The notes under the pieces: model-generated
The model's input: the letters and a program-made list of their open reading frames with translations, nothing else
Database searches by the model: none
Told to the model about the DNA's origin: nothing
Translations under genes and position numbers: made by a program
Assembly (NCBI GenBank): GCA_035362835.1
Contig: DAOSDY010000002.1
Coordinates: 379,692-443,691 of the forward strand
Direction: 5' to 3'
Source: Melioribacteraceae bacterium
GTDB lineage: Bacteria > Bacteroidota > Ignavibacteria > Ignavibacteriales > Melioribacteraceae
Length of the DNA: 64,000 bases
Shown here: one piece after another, positions 52,762 to 61,974 of the stretch
How the letters are laid out: each line of letters starts with the position of its first letter
How positions within the stretch are numbered: position 1 is the stretch's first letter

Positions 52762-55700
52762 ATGGATAATAAAAAGCTATCCGGAATCTTTAAAGGTAGT
52801 CCTCTAGGTTACGCTCTCCATGAAATTAAGCTTGATAAAAAAAAGAGGCCAGTTGATTATGTCTTTCTGGACGCCAACAGTTCTTTCGAAAAAATTACAG
52901 GCTTGAAAAAATCACGTATAATCGGCAGAAGTGTGCTTTCCTTAATGCCTCAACTGGAAAGGAAATGGATCACTACCTATAGTAAAGTTGCAATAAATGG
53001 AATCAATGTCGAATTTGAAGATTATGCGGCACCATTAAAAAGATTCTACAAGGTTTATGCTTTCTCGCCGGAAAAGGGAAAGTTCGTTACTCTGCTTACT
53101 GATATAACGGGAATTAAAATTGAAGAACAGAATGCCCAAAAAAAAAAAAGTCTCTATTCCGCGTTAAGCCAGGTAAATCAGCTGATAATCAGAGAGAAGA
53201 AGATCCCAAGACTATTTAAAGAAGTTTGTAATCTGATAGCAGATTTCGCCGGATTCGAAAAAGTTTGTTTGTATAAATATCAGCCTGAGAAAAAAGACTT
53301 AACATTAATTGCTTCAAGTAGCTCCGGAAATAGTTTTAAGCATCAATCGAAAACCTCATCAATTAAATTACCCGGTACTCCAAACCTGTTGAGGAAAACT
53401 CTTCTTAACGGTAAAATCCATTTCTATAATAATCAGAAGCAGATTGAAAACGATCCCTTTTTAAAATCAAAAATACTAAGTAAAAATATTAAGTCGGTTA
53501 TCTCTCTTCCGATCAAATCACTCACCGGAGAAAAACTTGTTCTTGTAATATTAATCAGCGAAGCAAATTATTTCGATTCTCAGGTCCGGATAATAATGAA
53601 TGACATGGCCAATGATATTTCTTTCGCATATAATTTGATAAATCAGGAAGAGTTACGGAAAAAAGTTGAGCTTGAGCTTTTAATGAGTGAGTCTCAATTT
53701 CGTGTCCTCTATCAGAATGTACCAACCGGATTGTACAGAACTACACCGTCCGGAGAAATTATCCTGGCAAATCCGGCATTTATTAAAATGATGGGTTATA
53801 ATTCCATGGAGGAATTGAAAAAGATAAATATTAAAACCGATCTTATAAATCCTCTTTATCCCCGCTCGGAATTCAAAAAGATTATGTCTGCAAAGGGTGA
53901 GGTCTTTGGTTTTGAATCGGTTATGAAAAAGAAAGATGGCTCGCTTATTTATTTCCGGGAGAATGCCAGGGCAATTAAGGATAATAAAGGAAGGATACAG
54001 TATTACGAGGGTTCCATTGAAGATATTACAATTGCTAAACTCTCTGCTGAAAAACTTAAAAAAAGCGAGGAAAGCTATCGCGGATTGTTTAACAGTGTTG
54101 AAGAAGCAATTTATATACAGGATGAAAAAGGAAGATTTCTCGACGTTAATGAAGGTGCAGTAAAGATTTATGGCTACCCCAGAAGTTATTTTATCGGTAA
54201 AACACCCGAATTTCTTTCAGCACCGGAAAAGAATGATCTTAAAAAAATAGCTAATAATGTTAAGCAAGCTTTTGAAGGTGTTAATCAGGAGTTTGAATTC
54301 TGGGGAAAGAAAAAGAACGGCGAAATATTTTTGAAAAATGTAAGACTATATAATGGTACCTATTTCGGGAAAAAAGTAGTAATAGCAATAGCACAGGATA
54401 TTACTGAAAAACGGAAGTCGGAAATTTCTCTTTTGGAAAGTGAAGCTTCTTACAAATCATTGATCGAATCTTCTCAGGATGCTATTTATGTTCTGCAGAG
54501 TAAAAAACTTCTTCTTGTTAATTCCGCGTGGCTAAAAATGTTCGGTTATTCTTTCGGTGAGGTGATGAGCAAGGATTGGAATATTATGAAAATCGTTTCT
54601 CCTGAAAGCCGTAAAATGATTGAGGAAAAATTCAGATCCAGCATTGAGAATGGACCCAGGTCGTCTAGATATGAAATGAAGGCCGTTACGAAAGATGGCA
54701 GGGAACTGGATCTGGACGTGAGTGTTTCCGTCGTTAATTGGAAGGGGACTCCTGCATATCAGGGAATCTACCGTGATATTACCGAACGTAAAAGAACAAT
54801 TGAGCAGCTGAAAAACAAAGATGCTCTTCTGGAAGCCTCCGCAAAGATTGCTGAAATTCTAATCTCTACCTCCAATCTTAATCTTTCAATTAACAATTCT
54901 CTAGGGATTATTGGCGAAGCTTCGAGGGTATCCCGGGTTTATATTTTCGAAAAACACTTACAGCCGGTTACAAATAAAATTCTAATGAGCCAGCGTTACG
55001 AATGGACTAATGGAAATGTATCGGTTGAATTGGGTAATCCTGAACTTCAGGATATGGATCTTAATGAAGTTTTTCCAGGCTGGTATGATCTATTCAGTAA
55101 GGGGAAAGTGATTAAAAGTCTTGTGAAAGACCTTCCGGAGAGTATAAGAAAGTTAATGGAACCGCAGCAGATTATCTCCCTGCTCCTAGTTCCCATTTTT
55201 GTAAAGAACTCCCTGTGGGGATTTATCGGTTTCGATGATTGTGAGAATGAAAGGCAGTGGAGCGAATCTGAAATTACAGCCCTTTCAATAACCGGTAATA
55301 CTATCGGAAACGCAATTGCAAGGAACTCAATTGAGAATGATCTTCGTATCAGTGAAAAAAAATACCGTACGATTTTCGAAAATGTCCAGGATATCTTTTA
55401 CCGTGCCGATAATAAAGGAATTGTAACCGAGATAAGCCCTTCTATCGGCAGATATTCCGGTTTTAAACCGGAGGAGATACATGGTAAACCCGTAACCGAT
55501 TTTTACAGCGATCCGGTTGAAAGAGCAAATCTCTTGAAAATTCTTAATGAAAAAGGGGAAGTAACTGATTTTGAAATTACTCTTAGAACCAAGTGGGGCG
55601 GTGTAATACATACGTCGGTAAATACACATTTATTGAAGGATGATTATGGAAATGTAATTGGAGTTGAAGGCACCTTGCGGGATATTACCGAGAGAAAAAC

Positions 55701-57333
55701 GGCTATGAGCCAGATTCAGAAATTATTATTGGCCCTCGACGGAAGCCCTGCTTCCGTCATTATAACTGATCCGCTGGGAATTATTGAGTATGTCAATTCA
55801 AAATTCTGCAAAGTTACCGGCTACACCCGCGAGGAAGTAATTGGTAATAAAACTAACATATTAAAATCGGGATATCATGAACCGGATCTTTATAAAAATC
55901 TCTGGACAACAATTAGTTCGGGTCGTGAGTGGAATGGGGAATTCCTGAACCGGAAGAAGAATGGTGAGCTTTTCTGGGAGGCCGCATCGATTTCTCCGAT
56001 TAAAAATTCAAAAGGCGAAATAACAAACTTTGTTTCCGTTAAAGAGGATATAACAGAAAAGAAATTGCAGCTCGAAAAACTTCTCCGTTATCAGAACCTG
56101 CTCAACGGGGTCTCGGAATCGGTAAGGATATTACTGACCGAATCGGATTTTGAGTTTGCAATTGTGCAGGCACTGCAAACTCTTGGAAGCGCTTCCGGTG
56201 TGGACAGAGCTTATATTTTCGAGAATAGTATTTCGGAAAAATCCGGTGAGCTGCTGATGTCACAGAAATACGAATGGACCAAGCCCGGAATACTATCGCA
56301 GAAAGAGAATGATAGATTAATAAATCTTAGCTATAAAGAATTTGCCCCTTCCCTTTATAATAAACTGGTTAGAAATGAAATCTTCAGTTATCTCGTAAAA
56401 AACCTGGATGAGGCGGAAAGGGAACTCCTTGAAGCGCAGGGGATAAAAGCCATAATCATTTTCCCGATTTTTATTAAGGACAGCTTCTGGGGATTTATAG
56501 GATTTGACAATGTACATAGTGAAGAGCTATGGACTTCAAGCGAGGAATCGATTCTCGTTGCTGCTTCGGCCAGTATTGGTGGAGCCATTGAGAGAGAAGA
56601 GAGCCGTCTCGAACTTTTAAATGCAAAGGAGAATGCTGAGAAAGCTAATCAGCTTAAATCCGAATTCCTTGCTCAAATGTCCCATGAAATCCGTTCTCCG
56701 TTAAATGTGATACTTAATTTTTCGAACCTTATTAAGGAGGAATTCGGTCCGGATACAAACAGTACCATTAAAGATTATATAACTAGTCTTGATAGTGCGG
56801 GTAGGAGAATTATCAGAACGATTGATATGATTCTGAATATGTCCGAACTTCATACCGGTTCTTATGAGCCAAAAATCAAAATCTTTGATCTTTATGAAGA
56901 TATTATTACTCCAATTTTAAATGAATATAAGAAAACCGCCGAGCTAAAAGGTCTTCAATTGAATTTTACTTCGGAATTGAAAAGTGCAGTAGTAAACCTT
57001 GATGAATACAGTGTAAGTCAGGCAATGGCTAATTTGATAGACAATGCAATTAAGTACACGAAGTCGGGTAGTGTTGACGTAATTATCCGGAAAAATGAGA
57101 AAGATCTACTTAATGTTATTATTAAGGATACAGGAATTGGAATTTCAAAAGAATATCTGCCGAATATATTCGAAGCGTTTACTCAGGAGGATAGAGGATA
57201 TACAAGAGAATATGATGGAAACGGACTCGGTTTAGCACTTGTAAAGAAGTATTGCGAAATAAATAAAATGGAATTGGAAATTGAAAGCGAAAAAGGGAAA
57301 GGAACAACTATTAGTATTGTATTCAATAAATAA
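52762..57333 (+). CDS. Large soluble PAS/GAF sensor histidine kinase
   Basis: 1523 residues with no membrane helix or signal. Order: PAS (about 10-120), GAF (135-300), three PAS (310-430, 435-555, 560-680), GAF (690-860), two PAS (865-985, 990-1110), GAF (1115-1280), HisKA with H1308 in MSHEIRSPLN, and HATPase_c with NLIDNAIKYT, DTGIGIS and NGLGLALVKKY. The second and third GAF are clear duplicates (YEWT..., then WGFIGFD). There is no receiver domain and no response regulator beside it, so its partner is elsewhere. It should sense cytosolic signals and phosphorylate a regulator. Confidence 0.9.
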   Translation: MDNKKLSGIFKGSPLGYALHEIKLDKKKRPVDYVFLDANSSFEKITGLKKSRIIGRSVLSLMPQLERKWITTYSKVAINGINVEFEDYAAPLKRFYKVYAFSPEKGKFVTLLTDITGIKIEEQNAQKKKSLYSALSQVNQLIIREKKIPRLFKEVCNLIADFAGFEKVCLYKYQPEKKDLTLIASSSSGNSFKHQSKTSSIKLPGTPNLLRKTLLNGKIHFYNNQKQIENDPFLKSKILSKNIKSVISLPIKSLTGEKLVLVILISEANYFDSQVRIIMNDMANDISFAYNLINQEELRKKVELELLMSESQFRVLYQNVPTGLYRTTPSGEIILANPAFIKMMGYNSMEELKKINIKTDLINPLYPRSEFKKIMSAKGEVFGFESVMKKKDGSLIYFRENARAIKDNKGRIQYYEGSIEDITIAKLSAEKLKKSEESYRGLFNSVEEAIYIQDEKGRFLDVNEGAVKIYGYPRSYFIGKTPEFLSAPEKNDLKKIANNVKQAFEGVNQEFEFWGKKKNGEIFLKNVRLYNGTYFGKKVVIAIAQDITEKRKSEISLLESEASYKSLIESSQDAIYVLQSKKLLLVNSAWLKMFGYSFGEVMSKDWNIMKIVSPESRKMIEEKFRSSIENGPRSSRYEMKAVTKDGRELDLDVSVSVVNWKGTPAYQGIYRDITERKRTIEQLKNKDALLEASAKIAEILISTSNLNLSINNSLGIIGEASRVSRVYIFEKHLQPVTNKILMSQRYEWTNGNVSVELGNPELQDMDLNEVFPGWYDLFSKGKVIKSLVKDLPESIRKLMEPQQIISLLLVPIFVKNSLWGFIGFDDCENERQWSESEITALSITGNTIGNAIARNSIENDLRISEKKYRTIFENVQDIFYRADNKGIVTEISPSIGRYSGFKPEEIHGKPVTDFYSDPVERANLLKILNEKGEVTDFEITLRTKWGGVIHTSVNTHLLKDDYGNVIGVEGTLRDITERKTAMSQIQKLLLALDGSPASVIITDPLGIIEYVNSKFCKVTGYTREEVIGNKTNILKSGYHEPDLYKNLWTTISSGREWNGEFLNRKKNGELFWEAASISPIKNSKGEITNFVSVKEDITEKKLQLEKLLRYQNLLNGVSESVRILLTESDFEFAIVQALQTLGSASGVDRAYIFENSISEKSGELLMSQKYEWTKPGILSQKENDRLINLSYKEFAPSLYNKLVRNEIFSYLVKNLDEAERELLEAQGIKAIIIFPIFIKDSFWGFIGFDNVHSEELWTSSEESILVAASASIGGAIEREESRLELLNAKENAEKANQLKSEFLAQMSHEIRSPLNVILNFSNLIKEEFGPDTNSTIKDYITSLDSAGRRIIRTIDMILNMSELHTGSYEPKIKIFDLYEDIITPILNEYKKTAELKGLQLNFTSELKSAVVNLDEYSVSQAMANLIDNAIKYTKSGSVDVIIRKNEKDLLNVIIKDTGIGISKEYLPNIFEAFTQEDRGYTREYDGNGLGLALVKKYCEINKMELEIESEKGKGTTISIVFNK

Positions 57334-57356
57334 TTGTTCCTTTCAATAAATTTTTA

Positions 57357-58526
57357 CTAAAACGCAGCAATTACACCAGTAGAGAACTGTGCAAATTTCT
57401 TGTCGAAATTATATGTTAATTCACCAATCAATCGGATGTTTCTTCTCATCATATATCCAAGACTTAAAGTGCCTGACTGATACTCTAAAGGTTTGTAATC
57501 GGATTTAATCCAGTTGTATAGAGCCACGCCGTACCATTTGCTTTCATCGCCTTCAGGAGTATAGATCAGTTCTGCAAATCCTCCGTTCGATTTAATATTT
57601 GTATTGAAAGCCGTCGGCTTATCGTCAACGCGAGCTACATATTGGAAGTTAAGCTCAAGCCGGTCTTTTAGACTGAATGTAAAATCCGGTCCGTAGATAC
57701 GCATGGCATTCTCAAAATTGTTATTAAGCTCGTCCGATAATTTTTCTTTTCCGAAGTATCCGAAACCGCCGATTCTGAATCCCTCAACTACATCCTGCGA
57801 AACTCTTACCATAAGGTTCTTATATTTATCGTTATCAAAGTTCCTGAAGACGTTAGCATGACCGATTCCGGTTCCGTTAAGTATCTCGAGTGTAAAATCG
57901 ATTCCTGTTGGGAGGCCATATGTAAGCATTATTCCCCGGTCATATGTTAAATCGGAATTGGAATATCCCGAAGCGGCTTTATAAATCTGATAATCTTCAA
58001 ATGTCAAACGCAATTCTCTTTTGAATAAAGGGTCGGAAACCTGGAACTGTCCTACGTACAAATCGAGATCGGTACCGAAAAGATCGTTGAACATTATAAA
58101 AGCATCTTCAATTCCGGCAACTTCACCTCTCTCACTGAAGAAAAAATAAAAATAGTATGCTACATCCGGGGCAATTGATCCGCCTGAAAGTAATTTGAAA
58201 ACATAAGGTGTAGATATGTCGCTTTGATCAGTATTCTTATTGTTGTATGTAACGTATCCTTCCATCCTGATCGCAAGCGGAATTTCTCTGAGTAACGATA
58301 ATTCATCATCACCCGTTCTTAGAAAATAACGCGGAGCGTCCTTGTCGGCTATTACAAATCCATCTCCCGCAAAATCCTCCCCGTACGCTTTTAATTTCGG
58401 GAAAGGGGAATGGCAGGTCTGACAACTTAAATTGTATTTCCTTCCGAATGCCGGAATTGCGCTCAAATTTTGAACGAACGTTAGATATATAACTGATATT
58501 AGTAGCAGGTAAATTACTTTTTTCAT
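57357..58526 (-). CDS. Heme-tagged outer-membrane beta-barrel candidate
   Basis: 389 residues. A signal peptide (about 1-23) is followed by LSCQTCHSPFPKL, one CXXCH heme site, and then a long stretch of alternating polar/aromatic strands (for example EIPLAIRMEGYVTY, FKLLSGGSI, YYFYFFFSE) ending with a terminal phenylalanine, as in outer-membrane barrels. It follows the multiheme cytochrome by 8 bases on the same strand. A likely role is a porin-like sheath or electron conduit across the outer membrane (inference). No exact family is recognised. Confidence 0.7.
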   Translation of the reverse strand: MKKVIYLLLISVIYLTFVQNLSAIPAFGRKYNLSCQTCHSPFPKLKAYGEDFAGDGFVIADKDAPRYFLRTGDDELSLLREIPLAIRMEGYVTYNNKNTDQSDISTPYVFKLLSGGSIAPDVAYYFYFFFSERGEVAGIEDAFIMFNDLFGTDLDLYVGQFQVSDPLFKRELRLTFEDYQIYKAASGYSNSDLTYDRGIMLTYGLPTGIDFTLEILNGTGIGHANVFRNFDNDKYKNLMVRVSQDVVEGFRIGGFGYFGKEKLSDELNNNFENAMRIYGPDFTFSLKDRLELNFQYVARVDDKPTAFNTNIKSNGGFAELIYTPEGDESKWYGVALYNWIKSDYKPLEYQSGTLSLGYMMRRNIRLIGELTYNFDKKFAQFSTGVIAAF

Positions 58527-58534
58527 TAGTTCAC

Positions 58535-59881
58535 CTATGGAAGAATTTTAATAGCTGTTGATTGTTCATTTATTTTCACTATTTCGGATTCACTTTCAGG
58601 TACATTAAGGAAATCAGCAACGGATTTTACTAGTAATTGATAGTTTAAAACAGCTCTGACTTTCAATTTTCCCTCCGGCACATCATAAGGAATACTGAAG
58701 GTAAATGTTTCTGTCTTTGTTTCTCTCGGACCGATTCGATAGTCAGTACCGAGCGATGCAGTATTCCATTGCTGAATTGTCATTCTTCCCTGCGGATCGA
58801 AATAAGGCATTCTGAAGATACGATCCCCGGCAGGGACAGCATCTCTTTCCACTCCTTTAAAATCCGGATCGTTTAATGCAATGCCCATATCCTGATAAGC
58901 CAGTGTACTTGAGGCGATAGTATATTCCTCTCCTTCAAATCCCTTTTTATCAACGGGTATATGATAAGAATTTCCTTTTTCATCACTCGCTTCAACATGA
59001 AGCCAGACGATCCGATCCTCAACTGAACCGGTAGGAAATTTGTGCCCCGTCTTCTGATTGAAAAGTGCAACCGTGAACTTAACGGTTTCTCCCGGTTCGG
59101 CTTCTTCAATATCTGGATAAATTCTCAATTCAATCACACCGCTTAATTTACCTTTGTCGTGCGCACCATGAAACAGATGTAAACGTGCATCCGGATATTT
59201 AATTCCCATTGCGGCTGTTTTAAACTCAGCTTTCGGCATATGGCAATCCTGGCAATGGACTCCTTCTTTAAAATAGGGACCTTCTTTCCATTCAAGATGA
59301 GTCGATTTAACCCAAATATCGTATGAGCTTTTCTCGTTGTGGCAGATTCCGCAGAAATCTCCGGTTCTCATAATCGGATTAATTTCTATTTCATGAGCCG
59401 GGGAGGTTATTTCGCCCTTTCTCGAAGAGTATTTTGTTTTTCCAGGATTCATTATGTAATTGAAATTATATGGAGTATCTCCAGCATATCCAGTAATACT
59501 GTGGCATACTTCGCATGAAACTGACTCGTTCGCTCTCGAATTCATACTTGGAAGCGGGGGCGGCACATCACCTACCACATATGCGATCGGTGAATGGCAA
59601 CCGTTACATCCGGCTTTAACCTCGGCAACTTTTTCGTCCTTCTCGGCATGTGGAACAGCAAGCTTAAAATATTCTATTTCATCCCATTCGTGTGTATATG
59701 CCTGCGCCATCATCGATTGTTTCCATTGCTGATAAAAATCCGAATGACAGGAACTGCCGCAATATTCAGGCTTTTTAAAATCGTCGTAAGTAAAAGTCCC
59801 CAGTTTTGTCTGACTGTTCGAAGACGAATTTAAAATGAGGAATACCGTAATAAAAACTGACATAAAGAATTTATAATTCAT
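58535..59881 (-). CDS. Multiheme c-type cytochrome (c554-like), secreted
   Basis: 448 residues. A signal peptide (about 1-24) precedes CGSSCH (C41 to H46, a CX3CH), then four canonical sites: CNGCH, CEVCH, CGICH and CQDCH. This is the heme order of cytochrome c554-like proteins. The C-terminal half (about 235-448) is a beta-rich domain without cysteines. AGGAGG at 59886-59891 serves the ATG at 59881. It probably carries electrons in the periplasm, with the barrel encoded next. The first site is either an unusual heme site or not a heme site at all. Confidence 0.85.
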   Translation of the reverse strand: MNYKFFMSVFITVFLILNSSSNSQTKLGTFTYDDFKKPEYCGSSCHSDFYQQWKQSMMAQAYTHEWDEIEYFKLAVPHAEKDEKVAEVKAGCNGCHSPIAYVVGDVPPPLPSMNSRANESVSCEVCHSITGYAGDTPYNFNYIMNPGKTKYSSRKGEITSPAHEIEINPIMRTGDFCGICHNEKSSYDIWVKSTHLEWKEGPYFKEGVHCQDCHMPKAEFKTAAMGIKYPDARLHLFHGAHDKGKLSGVIELRIYPDIEEAEPGETVKFTVALFNQKTGHKFPTGSVEDRIVWLHVEASDEKGNSYHIPVDKKGFEGEEYTIASSTLAYQDMGIALNDPDFKGVERDAVPAGDRIFRMPYFDPQGRMTIQQWNTASLGTDYRIGPRETKTETFTFSIPYDVPEGKLKVRAVLNYQLLVKSVADFLNVPESESEIVKINEQSTAIKILP

Positions 59882-60020
59882 CCGGCCTCCTAAATTCTAC
59901 TTTGTTGTCTAATTTCAATCTTAACTTAAAATCTGAAAATGAGATATGCAACTATTTTAAAACAGACGATATCTGATTGAGAAAAAATCAATAAATTGTT
60001 ATTGTAGATTAGGGTTAATT

Positions 60021-61190
60021 GTGCATAAAAATTTAATTCTTTCATTATCTATAATATTTTTTCTTCGGGCAGTTAGTTACGGGCAGACAGGGATTTTTAA
60101 AAGTTACTATCCGGATGGAATTCCAAGGTCGGAGGTTTCGTATGTAAACGACATTCTGGATGGTCAGGCTTTATACTTTCATGTGAATGGAAACCTGAAA
60201 ACTGAAAAGAATTTCAGTAAAGGAATTTTACACGGCCCGGTTAGAGAATTCTATGAAAGCGGTTTATTAAAAGAAGAATATACTCTTAAAGATGGTATTA
60301 AAGAGGGAAGTAATAGAATTTATTATTCAAATGGAGCTCTGAAGGAATTGAAGATCTATGAAAAGGGAATTCTGGTGAGCAGAACCTCATTTGAATATGA
60401 CCCAACTTTTAATGCACCTGTGGAAGCATATCAGGCAGGGAACAGGCAGCAGCAGCTACTTGAGAAGAGAAAGCAGACAGTTATTTGCGACGTGGAAATA
60501 TGTCCGGTCCCTATTGGAGGTATGAAATCGATTCAGGAAAATCTTGTATATCCTGAGCATGCTCTTCTATACGGATTGGAAGGAACGGTTACACTTGTTG
60601 CTTCAATTAATGAAAAAGGAGAGGCTGTTTCCACGGAAATTGTGATTGGATTAGGACTGGGTTGCGAAGAAGCAGCGAATGATGCGGTTCTTAAAACTCC
60701 ATTCATACCCGGGCAGAATGCAGGAATTACGGTCCCTTCAAAAGTTACACTTGAAATTGAGTTTAAGATTTTTGACCGGTCACTAATTCAATATAACGGT
60801 ATTAAGCAGGATCCCAATTTGAATGCCGGAAGTAAACAGGGGAAAATTCCTGTTGAGGTTGGTAACAAGGTAAATAAGATTTCTATTACATGTGATTTGG
60901 ATGAATGTGCCCGTCCGGTTGACGGACTAAAATCGATATCTGAGAAATTTGAAGCTCCTTCTGTTGCTAAGAGGCTTAAACTCAAAGGCGAAATTGAAGT
61001 TGAAGCTATAGTGGACAAATTCGGAATTGTACGGGACACGAAAACACTTAAAGGAATCGGCTATGGATGCGACGACGCTCTTGAAATCGCAATCCTGAGA
61101 TCAAAGTTTTTACCGGCCCGCTCCGGTGGTGTTGAAATCGAATCTAAAATAGTTGTAAAATATTTATTTAACTATGAAGAGGAAAATTAA
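60021..61190 (+). CDS. MORN-repeat protein with two TonB C-terminal domains
   Basis: 389 residues with GTG start and a signal-like N terminus (about 1-21). Residues 25-130 hold about four MORN-2-type repeats (SYYPDGIPRSEVSYVND, YFHVNGNLKTEKNF, YESGLLKEEYTL, YSNGALKELKIYEKG). Two TonB_C domains follow, about 155-245 and 290-385, each preceded by a CDxxxC pair (CDVEIC, CDLDEC). There is no membrane helix or proline spacer, so it is not a usual TonB. A periplasmic or lipoprotein-like binding role is possible. Its end overlaps the convergent thioredoxin-like gene by 23 bases. Confidence 0.8.
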   Translation: MHKNLILSLSIIFFLRAVSYGQTGIFKSYYPDGIPRSEVSYVNDILDGQALYFHVNGNLKTEKNFSKGILHGPVREFYESGLLKEEYTLKDGIKEGSNRIYYSNGALKELKIYEKGILVSRTSFEYDPTFNAPVEAYQAGNRQQQLLEKRKQTVICDVEICPVPIGGMKSIQENLVYPEHALLYGLEGTVTLVASINEKGEAVSTEIVIGLGLGCEEAANDAVLKTPFIPGQNAGITVPSKVTLEIEFKIFDRSLIQYNGIKQDPNLNAGSKQGKIPVEVGNKVNKISITCDLDECARPVDGLKSISEKFEAPSVAKRLKLKGEIEVEAIVDKFGIVRDTKTLKGIGYGCDDALEIAILRSKFLPARSGGVEIESKIVVKYLFNYEEEN

Positions 61191-61776
61191 TTTTTGTAAG
61201 TAATTCCAGAAATTCACCTTCAAGATCTTTCCCTTTATTTTCAGCATACCATGAATGCAGATTGGCAAGATATTCGTCCTTGGTTAAACCGCTCCTTTTT
61301 CCATCTTCAACTTTCTTCTGAGCGCTTTTAGGTCTTGGACCCCATTGAAAAATTTCATCACCATCCTTATCAAATGCAACAAGTTTAGGAATACTCCTGG
61401 AATTGCCGTCGGTGAGATACAGATCCATAATATCCAAATTGCTGTCGCGCAAAATTATTTTCAGTTCTATAAGAGGATTCATCTCAGCAATTTTTGAAAT
61501 ATATGGCAGGTTCTGGGCCGAATCACCGCACCAGTCTTCTGTTATTACCATCCAGATATGGGGTGTATCGATTTTTAATATTGAGTTTTTTAGCTCCTCG
61601 TTTACGTTATAGGTCCGGTAGATCCTGTTACTACGCTGAAGATTTAATTTTGTGACATCATATTTTTCGTTATTCCTAAAAGTCTTGTCATCAATTTTAT
61701 TCTGGGTTAATTCCATAAAATTCTTGTAAGAAATCCCCGACTGTTCTATTCTATTTAATAATTTTTTTTCTATCAC
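61168..61776 (-). CDS. Thioredoxin-fold protein with a single active-site cysteine
   Basis: 202 residues with a thioredoxin-like core (about 85-180). VITEDWCGDSAQNLPYI aligns with the Trx W-C-G-P-C site but has WCGDS, so the second Cys is replaced by Ser. SIPKLVAFDKDGDEIFQWG follows with the cis-Pro strand. No signal peptide. The monothiol site suggests a binding or reducing role through a mixed disulfide (inference). Convergent overlap of 23 bases with the MORN gene. Confidence 0.8.
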   Translation of the reverse strand: MIEKKLLNRIEQSGISYKNFMELTQNKIDDKTFRNNEKYDVTKLNLQRSNRIYRTYNVNEELKNSILKIDTPHIWMVITEDWCGDSAQNLPYISKIAEMNPLIELKIILRDSNLDIMDLYLTDGNSRSIPKLVAFDKDGDEIFQWGPRPKSAQKKVEDGKRSGLTKDEYLANLHSWYAENKGKDLEGEFLELLTKINFPLHS

Positions 61777-61974
61777 AACATCTCCCGGTAAATTGTGATG
61801 ATTAGATAATTCTGAACATTAAAGGATTCATACGGAGTGTACTTTATTTTATAAGCAAGTGTAGTCTGGAATGAACAACAAGAAGCGAAAATGTTGTAAA
61901 ACCTCATATTATACTGGTTTTTCAATGGCATACAAATTGACTTTTTATTATCGAACTTGATAAAGAGGTGGGTC

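Noticed and set aside
59977..59991. FNR-like box (TTGA and TCAA) upstream of the cytochrome
   Set aside because: The half sites are 7 bases apart, not the 6 needed for the TTGAT-N4-ATCAA arrangement.
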